In this document: one piece after another, positions 53,086 to 60,427 of the stretch
Layout: every line of letters starts with the position of its first letter
Position numbering within the stretch: the first letter of the stretch is position 1
Source of the DNA: Spongiimicrobium salis
GTDB taxonomy: Bacteria; Bacteroidota; Bacteroidia; Flavobacteriales; Flavobacteriaceae
Reading direction: 5' to 3'
NCBI RefSeq assembly: GCF_043678055.1
Contig: NZ_JBHEQA010000001.1
Location: 1,860,001-1,924,000 of the forward strand
DNA: 64,000 bases
The notes under the pieces: model-generated
Told to the model about the DNA's origin: nothing
Seen by the model: the letters and a program-made list of their open reading frames with translations, nothing else
Database searches by the model: none
Position numbers and translations under genes: made by a program

Positions 53086-54167
53086 TGGAAGAAACACTCA
53101 AATCCGAACAAAAAAAGGCCTGTGCCAATTGTGGTGCCGAGTTAAAATTCAAACCAGGTTCGCATCAATTAAAGTGTGAGTATTGTGGCCATGAGGAATT
53201 CATAGAACAGGCCAAAAGTAGTTTCGAAGAATTAGAATTAGAACACTATCTAAAGGCGGTAGGCGACAATGCCTATACGGAGACCATCGATCTTTTGCAT
53301 TGTAAAAATTGTGGGGCCAACCAACATGTAGAGGAAAACTATAAGTCTTTGGGCTGCGTCTATTGTGGGGAGCCTCTGATAAAAGAAGACAGTGAGAAGG
53401 AAGGATGGATTTTGCCTGGAGCCTTGGTGCCTTTTCAAATGGACAAAAGAAAGGCAAGAGGTATTTTTAAAACCTGGGTCAATGGGGTATGGTTTGCGCC
53501 CAATAAGCTTAAAAGGGCGGCACTGGATCCTGAGGCAATTCATGGGCTATATATCCCCTATTGGACTTTTGATGCCAATTTATATGCTGCGTACCAGGGG
53601 CAACGCGGGGATTATTACTATGAAACCCAACGCTATAAAACAAAGAATGGTGTACAGACCCGTCAGGTGAGAAAGACCAGATGGTCCTATGCTTCGGGAA
53701 ATGTGAATGGCTTTGTCGATGATATTTTAATCAATGCATCGGAGAAAAAAAGACGGGATATCCCATCCAAAATAGCGCATTGGAACTTAAAGGAGCTGGC
53801 GGTTTTCAATTCCAAATATTTGTCGGGTTTTGTTACCGAAAAATATACCATTTCTCTAAAAGAAGGACATTACCAATCTTTTCAAAAGGCAAAGCAGATT
53901 GCCCATAATTGGATCAGAAGAGATATCGGGGGAGATACGCAACGCATTGATCAGGCAGATATAAAATTAACGGACGAAACCTTCAAACATATCCTTTTGC
54001 CGGTATACATTAGTTCCTACCGTTATAATGGAAAAGAATACCAATTCTATATCAATGGGCAAACGGGCAATATTAGCGGCACACATCCCTATTCTTTTTG
54101 GAAAATTTTCTTTTTGGTGTTTTTTATTGTGCTGGTCATTGTCTTAATCGTGATTTTTTCAGAATGA
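53085..54167 (+). CDS. Zinc-ribbon membrane protein (YdjG-like)
   Basis: This protein of 360 residues has two CxxC-type zinc ribbons in the first 100 residues (CANCGAELKF with CEYCG, and CKNCGANQ with CVYCGEPL). A long beta-rich part follows, and one C-terminal membrane helix (FFLVFFIVLVIVLIVIF). The open frame extends upstream to 52986 inside the SPFH gene; the ATG overlapping its stop is the real start. The layout agrees with YdjG-type zinc-ribbon proteins that go with SPFH proteins. It has no known enzymatic motif. Confidence 0.82.
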   Translation: MEETLKSEQKKACANCGAELKFKPGSHQLKCEYCGHEEFIEQAKSSFEELELEHYLKAVGDNAYTETIDLLHCKNCGANQHVEENYKSLGCVYCGEPLIKEDSEKEGWILPGALVPFQMDKRKARGIFKTWVNGVWFAPNKLKRAALDPEAIHGLYIPYWTFDANLYAAYQGQRGDYYYETQRYKTKNGVQTRQVRKTRWSYASGNVNGFVDDILINASEKKRRDIPSKIAHWNLKELAVFNSKYLSGFVTEKYTISLKEGHYQSFQKAKQIAHNWIRRDIGGDTQRIDQADIKLTDETFKHILLPVYISSYRYNGKEYQFYINGQTGNISGTHPYSFWKIFFLVFFIVLVIVLIVIFSE

Positions 54168-54889
54168 GGACATTAGTGATCGGAGATATCCATTCCGGAC
54201 TTAAAGCGCTTTATCAGTTATTGGAGAAAGCCAAGGTTAGCAGTGCGGATCATCTCATTTTTTTAGGAGATTATATAGATGGGTGGAGTGAAGCCGTGGA
54301 AACCATAGATTTTTTGATTGCGCTAAAAAAAACACATCAATGTACCTTTATCAGGGGGAATCATGATGAACTTTGTTACGAATGGTTAGGAAAGGGAAAA
54401 GACAATCCGTTGTGGTTTCAGCACGGCGGCAAGGCCACTTTCAATTCATATAGTACAGCAAGTGAAACCGTAAAGCAGAATCATATTGCTTTTTTTGAAG
54501 CCTTGGAAAACTATTATTTGGATTCGGAAAACCGCCTTTTTTTACATGCTGGCTTTAGTAATCTGAAAGGTGTGGACCATGAATATTTTGAAGCTACCTA
54601 TTATTGGGACAGAACACTTTGGGAGTTGGCATTGGCACTAAATCCGAATTTAAGGGATACCGATATACAGTACCCCAAAAGACTATTGCATTACAAAGAG
54701 ATTTATATTGGACATACCCCGGTGACCAAAATTGGCCGCACTTGGCCACATAATGCAGCCAATGTCTGGAATATAGATACCGGGGCTGCGTTTAGAGGAC
54801 CTTTATCCATGATCGATGTGGAGAATAAGCAAATTTGGCAAAGCGATCCGGTACATACATTTTACCCTTCGGAAAAAGGAAGGAATTAA
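54164..54889 (+). CDS. Calcineurin-like metallophosphoesterase
   Basis: This protein of 241 residues has the metal-binding motifs GDIHSG, GDYIDG and GNHDE of the calcineurin-like family, and later His motifs (FLHAGF, YIGHTPV). It resembles the ApaH/PrpE or PP2A-like serine/threonine phosphatases. Its ATG overlaps the stop of the zinc-ribbon gene (ATGA), so the three genes from 51955 on are translationally linked. The longer frame that begins at 54098 is not used. Confidence 0.88.
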   Translation: MRTLVIGDIHSGLKALYQLLEKAKVSSADHLIFLGDYIDGWSEAVETIDFLIALKKTHQCTFIRGNHDELCYEWLGKGKDNPLWFQHGGKATFNSYSTASETVKQNHIAFFEALENYYLDSENRLFLHAGFSNLKGVDHEYFEATYYWDRTLWELALALNPNLRDTDIQYPKRLLHYKEIYIGHTPVTKIGRTWPHNAANVWNIDTGAAFRGPLSMIDVENKQIWQSDPVHTFYPSEKGRN

Positions 54890-54931
54890 AATTTCGAGCA
54901 GCTAAAAAGTACTTCCCAACTTTATTAGGGA

Positions 54932-54939
54932 TATATTTG
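54932..54939 (+). promoter_or_regulatory. -7 element of the desaturase promoter
   Basis: TATATTTG, exact match to TAnnTTTG, 13 bases before the ATG. No good -33 TTG is visible. Confidence 0.45.
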
Positions 54940-54952
54940 TAAAAAATATAAG

Positions 54953-55951
54953 ATGTCCGATAAGAATATAAGAATTGAGGTAATGAGAGCGATTGAGGAT
55001 AGGGTCGAAGGCTATATGGATGCTTACCTTATTCCCATAGAAGATATTTGGCAACCCACCGATTTTCTTCCGGATTCCCAGCAAGATGGTTTTTTGGATG
55101 CGGTGCATCAAATCCGTGAAGAAGCTAAGGAATTGGGATACGATTTTTGGGTGACTCTAGTAGGGGATACCATTACGGAAGAAGCCTTGCCCACCTATGA
55201 GTCCTGGCTTATGGATGTGGAAGGAATTGATCAACATGGGGAAAACAGAAAAACAGGTTGGGCCAAATGGGTACGTAACTGGACGGCAGAAGAGAACCGG
55301 CATGGCGATGTTCTCAACAAATACCTTTATCTCTCCGGAAGGGTAAATATGAAAGAAATTGAGAAAACTACCCAATACCTAATATCTGATGGTTTTGATA
55401 TCGGAACAGATAGAGACCCCTATAAAAATTTTGTCTACACCTCTTTTCAAGAATTGGCCACCAATATTTCACATAAAAGAGTAGGGCTAATGGCCAAGAA
55501 AAAGGGGAATGCACTTTTAGCAAAGATGTGCAATATCATAGCAGGGGACGAGATGCGCCATCATCTTGCCTATAGGGAATTTGTCAAGACTATTTTTGAT
55601 CATGACCCCAGCCAGATGATGCTGGCCTTTGCCGACATGATGAAAAAGAAAATTGTAATGCCCGCCCATTTTCTTCGAGAATCAGGAGGAACTATTGGTT
55701 CTGCTTTTGAAAACTTCTCCAATTGTGCCCAACGTTTAGGGGTATATACCGCTGATGATTATATTGAAATACTAAAAAAACTTAATGCCTATTGGGAGAT
55801 AGGGAGTTTGCGAAGTTTATCCGATGAAGCCGAAAGAGCTAGGGATTACTTGATGAAATTACCTGCACGTTTGACCCGAATTTCCGAACGTATGAGACCT
55901 CCGGTGGATCCATACCATTTTAAATGGGTGGAAGTAAACGGGATGTTATAA
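54953..55951 (+). CDS. Acyl-ACP desaturase
   Basis: This 332-residue soluble di-iron enzyme introduces a double bond into acyl-ACP. Its two metal motifs are EENRHGDVLNKYLYLSG and GDEMRHHLAYREF (ExxH type). It belongs to the plant-type FA_desaturase_2 family that is common in flavobacteria and in actinobacteria. A strong terminator follows the stop. It may help to keep membranes fluid at low temperature. Confidence 0.93.
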   Translation: MSDKNIRIEVMRAIEDRVEGYMDAYLIPIEDIWQPTDFLPDSQQDGFLDAVHQIREEAKELGYDFWVTLVGDTITEEALPTYESWLMDVEGIDQHGENRKTGWAKWVRNWTAEENRHGDVLNKYLYLSGRVNMKEIEKTTQYLISDGFDIGTDRDPYKNFVYTSFQELATNISHKRVGLMAKKKGNALLAKMCNIIAGDEMRHHLAYREFVKTIFDHDPSQMMLAFADMMKKKIVMPAHFLRESGGTIGSAFENFSNCAQRLGVYTADDYIEILKKLNAYWEIGSLRSLSDEAERARDYLMKLPARLTRISERMRPPVDPYHFKWVEVNGML

Positions 55952-55991
55952 AAAAGGCCCTCCAGACCATGTCTGGAGGGCCTTTTTTTTT
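55949..55991 (+). terminator. Bidirectional terminator after the desaturase
   Basis: 14-bp stem AGGCCCTCCAGACC... with arms GGCCCTCCAGAC/GTCTGGAGGGCC, an A run before and a T run after. It serves the convergent helix-hairpin-helix gene too. Confidence 0.88.
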
Positions 55992-56541
55992 AAAATTTTC
56001 CAGAATTGTGCTTGTCCTGCCATTTTACCAAATCCTTCCATTTTCCTTGATAACACATTTTGGCCTGCATAGGCCAGGAAGAAGGGTCATGTATTCTGTA
56101 GCGAGATCCTCCAGAGTCTAATACTTCCTGACATTTGGCAACAGATACCTCAGATAAATCCTTCCAAGTCTTGATATCGAAATTGTAGAACAGACTTTCA
56201 ATTTTAGGACCGATTCCCTCAACGATTTTCAAATCATTTTCTTTGATTGTTTTTCCGAAGGCGGCCTTGGCTGCCCCTGCATTAAATGTGGGTAAATTAT
56301 CCGTATCGTCTAAAGAGGATAATATAGTTTCTGGAGTTTCCGTAGCGGTGTTTAATTTTTGGGTACAGGCCTCTAAATCGGCAAGCAGTTTTGAATTTTT
56401 ATTTTTTAAAGAAGTCAGTTCTTCGGAATGATCAATAGTCGTGCTTTTACCTTTTCCCCATAAGTATCCTAGGATACCACAAAGAATACCCACAACGGCC
56501 AGAATGATCCAGTATCCTATATTTAGGTTTTCGAAATCCAT
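55990..56541 (-). CDS. Membrane-anchored helix-hairpin-helix protein
   Basis: This 183-residue protein has one N-terminal membrane helix (YWIILAVVGILCGILGYLW), a coiled-coil linker (about residues 35-70), and a C-terminal helix-hairpin-helix-like domain (DLKIVEGIGPKIESLFYNF, then QEVLDSGGSRYRIHDPSSWP). This type is common in Bacteroidetes, often annotated DUF4332-like. Binding of DNA or ribosomal material has been suggested for such folds only by analogy. The function is unknown. Confidence 0.75.
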   Translation of the reverse strand: MDFENLNIGYWIILAVVGILCGILGYLWGKGKSTTIDHSEELTSLKNKNSKLLADLEACTQKLNTATETPETILSSLDDTDNLPTFNAGAAKAAFGKTIKENDLKIVEGIGPKIESLFYNFDIKTWKDLSEVSVAKCQEVLDSGGSRYRIHDPSSWPMQAKMCYQGKWKDLVKWQDKHNSGKF

Positions 56542-56836
56542 AATGATGATGTTTTAATAGTTGTTAGTGTTTCTCCTACAATGTATTAAAAAATCGAAAA
56601 ATAAAGAAGGATATTTAGTATTAAATATTGTGAATCAAGTACTTATGATATTTTTTAAAGAATATTACGGAAAATAAAGACGGACATGATATACGGTGGA
56701 AATAACCATTTACACATTTTTTTTAACCAACTGTATAGTATTGTATAAATTATACGACTATAATACTGAATTTAGCAAAAGATATAGAAAGCCCTATTTC
56801 TCCCGACAAGGTTCCGGCATTGAGATAGGGTCTTTA
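56542..56836. other. AT-rich intergenic region
   Basis: This stretch holds no visible gene. Near 56792-56830 the arms CCCTAT/ATAGGG make a short hairpin that may belong to the leader of the 42-residue ORF. Confidence 0.5.
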
Positions 56837-56953
56837 CTTTCAGTAGTTCAAATATTTTGTTTTAGTTAATTTAACCCGCTCACGCTTCACCCGACCTGAA
56901 GATATGCGGGTTCTTTGAACAAGGTCAAAAGAACACTTTTCCTGTACTGAAAG
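56837..56953 (+). ncRNA. Candidate structured leader RNA
   Basis: CTTTCAGTA (56837-56845) pairs perfectly with TACTGAAAG (56945-56953). Inside this 9-bp closing stem lie AACCCGC/GCGGGTT (56873-56879 with 56906-56912) and TTCTTTGA/TCAAAAGAA (56911-56918 with 56925-56933). The two inner stems share two bases. The whole ends 25 bases before the ATG of the 42-residue ORF. No known riboswitch class was recognised. The pairing alone is the evidence, so confidence is low. Confidence 0.4.
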
Positions 56954-56978
56954 CCTTTTGGATAATCGCTATAAGAAA

Positions 56979-57107
56979 ATGAAAAAACATATTATAAATG
57001 CTTTAAAGTTTTGCTGTATGGTACTTATTTTAGGGACCCAAACACTACTTCATGGAAGTTGGTCGGCAAATACTGATAAATCGCCCAAGACAAGCGAAAA
57101 TAGATAA
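56979..57107 (+). CDS. Small putative exported peptide, 42 residues
   Basis: The open frame starts MKKHIINALKFCCMVLILGT and has a basic N-terminus, a hydrophobic core and a hydrophilic tail ending SPKTSENR, like a short signal or single-pass peptide. It lies between the candidate structured leader and a strong terminator 19 bases behind its stop, so it is the only coding choice in this transcript. No family is known to me. It may be a leader peptide or a small membrane protein. Confidence 0.45.
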   Translation: MKKHIINALKFCCMVLILGTQTLLHGSWSANTDKSPKTSENR

Positions 57108-57125
57108 GATGAAGAAAATCGTTAT

Positions 57126-57167
57126 AAAAAAATAGGCGTTGCCATTGTAGCAACGCCTATTTTTTTA
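57126..57167. terminator. Bidirectional terminator
   Basis: 14-bp stem AATAGGCGTTGC/GCAACGCCTATT with a run of A before and T after. It can stop the small peptide transcript (plus) and the aldehyde dehydrogenase transcript (minus). Confidence 0.85.
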
Positions 57168-57181
57168 GCTTTTGATTTTTG

Positions 57182-58735
57182 TTACAAATCAAATTTAATA
57201 CCCTGCGCCAATGGCAATTCCGTGGTGTAATTAATGGTATTGGTTTGTCTTCTCATATATACTTTCCAAGCATCAGATCCAGATTCCCGGCCGCCACCGG
57301 TCTCTTTTTCGCCCCCGAAAGCCCCACCAATTTCAGCACCTGAGGTTCCAATATTTACATTGGCAATACCACAATCGCTACCCATGGCCGATAGAAAACG
57401 CTCGGACTCCCGAAGGTTATTGGTCATTATAGCAGAAGAGAGTCCCTGAACTACGCCATTTTGCAGTGCAATGGCATTTTCTACACCCCCGGTATATTTT
57501 AATAGATAAAGTACGGGGGCAAAAGTTTCGTGCTGAACAATTTGAAAAGCGTTCTGTGCCTCGGCAATGGCAGGCTGTACGTAACATCCGCTTTCATAGC
57601 CATCCCCTTCAAGAACGCCACCTTCCACAATGAGCTGTCCTCCTTGTTCCACAACCTCTTGTAATGCTTTTTTATAAGAGGCTACTGCATCGGTATCGAT
57701 CAGAGGGCCTACATGATTGTTTTCATCTAAGGGGTTTCCAATGCGCAATTGACCATAGGCATCCACTAAAGCGGTTTTTACCGTATCATAGATGTTTTCG
57801 TGGATAATTAGACGTCGCGTTGAGGTACAACGCTGCCCGGCAGTTCCAACAGCGCCGAAAACTGCACCAATAACCGTCATTTTGATATCTGCATCCGGAG
57901 TTACAATAATGGCATTATTTCCGCCCAGTTCCAACAAGGATTTTCCCAATCTGGCAGCAACGGCCTGAGCTACGATTTTTCCCATTCTGATAGAACCTGT
58001 TGCAGAGATCAAGGGAATTCTATTGTCCTTTGTCATGAATTCTCCTACGCGATAATCCCCATTGATCAAACAGGATATTCCTTCTGGAAGATTGTTTGCC
58101 TTAAATACTTCGGCAGCGATTTTTTGACAGGCGATGCCACACAAAGGTGTTTTTTCGGAAGGTTTCCAAACGCATACATCACCGCAGATCCATGCAAGGG
58201 CAGTGTTCCACGCCCATACGGCTACAGGGAAATTAAAGGCCGATATAATACCTACAACGCCTAAGGGGTGATATTGCTCGTACATACGATGTCCGGGACG
58301 TTCAGAATGCATGGTTAATCCGTGGAGCTGTCTGGAAAGACCTACTGCAAAGTCACAGATATCTATCATTTCTTGTACTTCCCCAAGCCCTTCCTGGTAC
58401 GATTTTCCCATTTCATAGGAAACCAATTTGCCCAAAGGAGCTTTCAATTCCCGTAATTTTTCTCCGAATTGGCGAACAACTTCCCCTCGAACGGGAGCGG
58501 GTTTGCTTCTCCAATCCATAAAGGCGCTCTGGGCAGTTTTTAAAGTTCTTTCGTAATCTGCTTCGGAAGTACTTGTTACCTTGGCTATGAGTTGCCCATC
58601 TACAGGAGAGTAAGATGCGATGACATCTCCTGAAGCAAAACTTTCCATTCCTGTTGAGGTTCCTGGATTTAAGGCTTCTATGCCCAATTGTTCTAGGGCT
58701 TTATGTATTCCAAATGAAGTGGCAATCTGTGACAT
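57182..58735 (-). CDS. Aldehyde dehydrogenase, ALDH7 (antiquitin) type
   Basis: This 517-residue NAD(P)-dependent enzyme has the ALDH nucleotide block SATGSIRMGKIVAQAVAARL, the catalytic Glu in KSLLELGGNNAIIV and the nucleophile Cys in GTAGQRCTSTRRLIIHE. The latter is nearly identical to antiquitin, so the substrate is likely L-2-aminoadipate 6-semialdehyde (piperideine-6-carboxylate) in lysine degradation; amaB would be the bacterial name. The neighbouring 3-hydroxyanthranilate dioxygenase would also allow an aminomuconate semialdehyde role, but the motif favours ALDH7. Confidence 0.88.
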   Translation of the reverse strand: MSQIATSFGIHKALEQLGIEALNPGTSTGMESFASGDVIASYSPVDGQLIAKVTSTSEADYERTLKTAQSAFMDWRSKPAPVRGEVVRQFGEKLRELKAPLGKLVSYEMGKSYQEGLGEVQEMIDICDFAVGLSRQLHGLTMHSERPGHRMYEQYHPLGVVGIISAFNFPVAVWAWNTALAWICGDVCVWKPSEKTPLCGIACQKIAAEVFKANNLPEGISCLINGDYRVGEFMTKDNRIPLISATGSIRMGKIVAQAVAARLGKSLLELGGNNAIIVTPDADIKMTVIGAVFGAVGTAGQRCTSTRRLIIHENIYDTVKTALVDAYGQLRIGNPLDENNHVGPLIDTDAVASYKKALQEVVEQGGQLIVEGGVLEGDGYESGCYVQPAIAEAQNAFQIVQHETFAPVLYLLKYTGGVENAIALQNGVVQGLSSAIMTNNLRESERFLSAMGSDCGIANVNIGTSGAEIGGAFGGEKETGGGRESGSDAWKVYMRRQTNTINYTTELPLAQGIKFDL

Positions 58736-58873
58736 TTTATAACTTTTAGTATGTGAATTGTTATATTTATGACAAAACTACAATTATTATTAAAATCATG
58801 CGGTCTAAGTCATTAATATGTTAGCGAATTAAAATTAAGAAGTGCAATAAAACGAGTTCAGTAACGGGAATCC

Positions 58874-59416
58874 CTATTCTTCCTCTGCTACAAAACGTTT
58901 ATCTACAGGCATAATGGTACCGCAATTGTTACAGGTTCTGTGCGCTTCAGAACCATAAAATTCTTTAAAATGACCTAAAAAGTCTTTTTCAATATCATTT
59001 AAAGTGAAATAGGCTTCGTATAGTTTTGTATTGCAATTGTCGCAAAACCACAACAAGCCATCGTCAACGCCCATATTGGCACGTTTGCGTTCTATAACAA
59101 GCCCAATAGACCCTGCATGTCTTACCGGTGAATGAGGAACTTTGGCCGGATGAAGATACATATCTCCAGGACCTAGTTTCATGGTTTTTTTTTGTCCATC
59201 CTCTTGGATGTGAACTTCAATATTCCCCTCCAATTGATAAAACAATTCCTCAGTTTCATTGTAGTGGTAATCCTTTCTGGCATTAGGACCTGCCACGATC
59301 ATAACAATATAATCTCCAGCATCTTTGTATAAGTTCTTATTGCCTACCGGAGGTTTTAGGGAATCTCTGTTTTCTTTGATCCAAGTATTGAGGTTAAAAG
59401 GAGATTTGATACTCAT
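58874..59416 (-). CDS. nbaC: 3-Hydroxyanthranilate 3,4-dioxygenase
   Basis: This protein of 180 residues is a cupin dioxygenase of the kynurenine pathway, which opens 3-hydroxyanthranilate to aminocarboxymuconate semialdehyde. The iron ligands lie in KDYHYNETEELFYQLEG (His, Glu) and the following HPAKVPHSP (His). A C-terminal rubredoxin-like site with two CxxC pairs (CDNC and CNNC) is the bacterial form. The open frame extends to an ATG at 59473, but that part lies in an inverted repeat; MSIKSPFNLNTWIKE at 59416 fits the family start. Confidence 0.92.
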   Translation of the reverse strand: MSIKSPFNLNTWIKENRDSLKPPVGNKNLYKDAGDYIVMIVAGPNARKDYHYNETEELFYQLEGNIEVHIQEDGQKKTMKLGPGDMYLHPAKVPHSPVRHAGSIGLVIERKRANMGVDDGLLWFCDNCNTKLYEAYFTLNDIEKDFLGHFKEFYGSEAHRTCNNCGTIMPVDKRFVAEEE

Positions 59417-59438
59417 AGCGTCTAATTTTACCGTTACA

Positions 59439-59476
59439 CATTTGCCCAATGACCACGAATGGGCATTGGGCAAATG
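59439..59476. repeat. 13-bp perfect inverted repeat upstream of the dioxygenase
   Basis: Arms CATTTGCCCAATG and CATTGGGCAAATG with a 12-base spacer, 23 bases upstream of the start codon. It lies inside the predicted mRNA leader (start near 59498), so it may be an operator or an RNA hairpin. Confidence 0.7.
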
Positions 59477-59504
59477 AAGGACAAAATTGATGTTTTGTCT
59501 GTAT

Positions 59505-59512
59505 CAAAATTA
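59505..59512 (-). promoter_or_regulatory. -7 element of the dioxygenase promoter
   Basis: TAATTTTG on the minus strand, exact match to TAnnTTTG. The inverted repeat is downstream of it. Confidence 0.45.
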
Positions 59513-59537
59513 AGAAAAGAAAATATCTTTTTTAAGT

Positions 59538-60050
59538 TTATCTATAGAACAATTGTGTAAAGTAAAAGTCGCCGTTTTGATCTTCTTTTACACTAACTGC
59601 CGTATGGGTGTAATTTCCTTCAATAGCATCTCTATGCTCGCTACTGGCCAACCAGTTTTCAACAGCTTCCGAAGCAGTATCATATCTGCTGGCAACATTC
59701 TCCGCAACAGCTGAGGCGTTTACTTTTTGAGACATGGAAGAAGCTCTTTTTTGGAAATTATCATGACTGGTTTCCCCTTGGGAAATCATATAATCCGTAT
59801 GTGCTGTAGCAAAATTGTAGGCAACCGTATCAAAAGATAAGGTATTCATACCTAGAGATGTTCTATGTTCGTTGATCAGATTCATAATCTGTGTCTCCAC
59901 GGAAACGGCATTGGCCGAGGTGTCAATAGTATCTATATCATCTGTCCCCGTAGTTACGACAACACTATCTTCTGCATCTACAGCTTCTGTGCTACAAGAA
60001 CTAATTAGGCAAACAAATGTCACTGCTACGATATAATGTAACTTCTTCAT
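59538..60050 (-). CDS. CAP-domain (SCP-like) lipoprotein
   Basis: This 170-residue protein has a signal peptide with lipobox CLISSC and an acidic, Asp/Thr-rich linker of about 30 residues. A CAP domain follows at about residues 55-168: INEHRTSLGMNTLSFD, ATAHTDYMISQGETSHDNF, and VAENVASRYDTASEAVENWL. The putative metal-binding His residues are in the ISQGETSHDNF and SSEHRDAI segments. Bacterial CAP proteins are surface exposed; their biochemical role is uncertain. Confidence 0.87.
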   Translation of the reverse strand: MKKLHYIVAVTFVCLISSCSTEAVDAEDSVVVTTGTDDIDTIDTSANAVSVETQIMNLINEHRTSLGMNTLSFDTVAYNFATAHTDYMISQGETSHDNFQKRASSMSQKVNASAVAENVASRYDTASEAVENWLASSEHRDAIEGNYTHTAVSVKEDQNGDFYFTQLFYR

Positions 60051-60427
60051 AATAATAAATTATTAGTAAGTAGGGTGCTAAGAATTGGGGGATTCTTTTG
60101 CTTTATAGCATGTAGGTCGAAGGAAAATTTGGGGTTTTCACATTCGTTATATGACGTTTAAATCACTGAGACAAAATTAGAGGATATCTAAGCATCAAAG
60201 GGCTAAAAAGCGCTTTTTTCGATAAAGTAACAGCTATCCAAGATAAGTTAAGGGAAGAATGGCCTATATGGGCAGATGGTCTGTAAAATGTTGAAGATGA
60301 GCGATGCACTTCACGGGATCGAATTGTAGATGGATTGCAAAAAAATCCGATATCTGTATTTTTCACGGAATATGGGGGCGGTTCGTGTACGGAAAGCGAG
60401 TATCTTTATCCTATAAAAAACCAAACT
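60051..60427. other. Intergenic region between divergent genes
   Basis: These 377 bases hold no credible gene. A palindrome AAAAAGCGCTTTTT is at 60205-60218 and a weak -7-like TATCTTTA is at about 60404-60411, 16 bases before the macroglobulin ATG. Confidence 0.55.

Noticed and set aside
54098..54163. Upstream extension of the metallophosphoesterase
   Set aside because: It is a shadow of the membrane helix of the zinc-ribbon gene; the ATGA overlap start at 54164 gives the family N-terminus MRTLVIGDIH.
60163..60366. 67-residue frame on the minus strand
   Set aside because: It has no family features or ribosome-site context and lies in the divergent promoter region before the macroglobulin gene.
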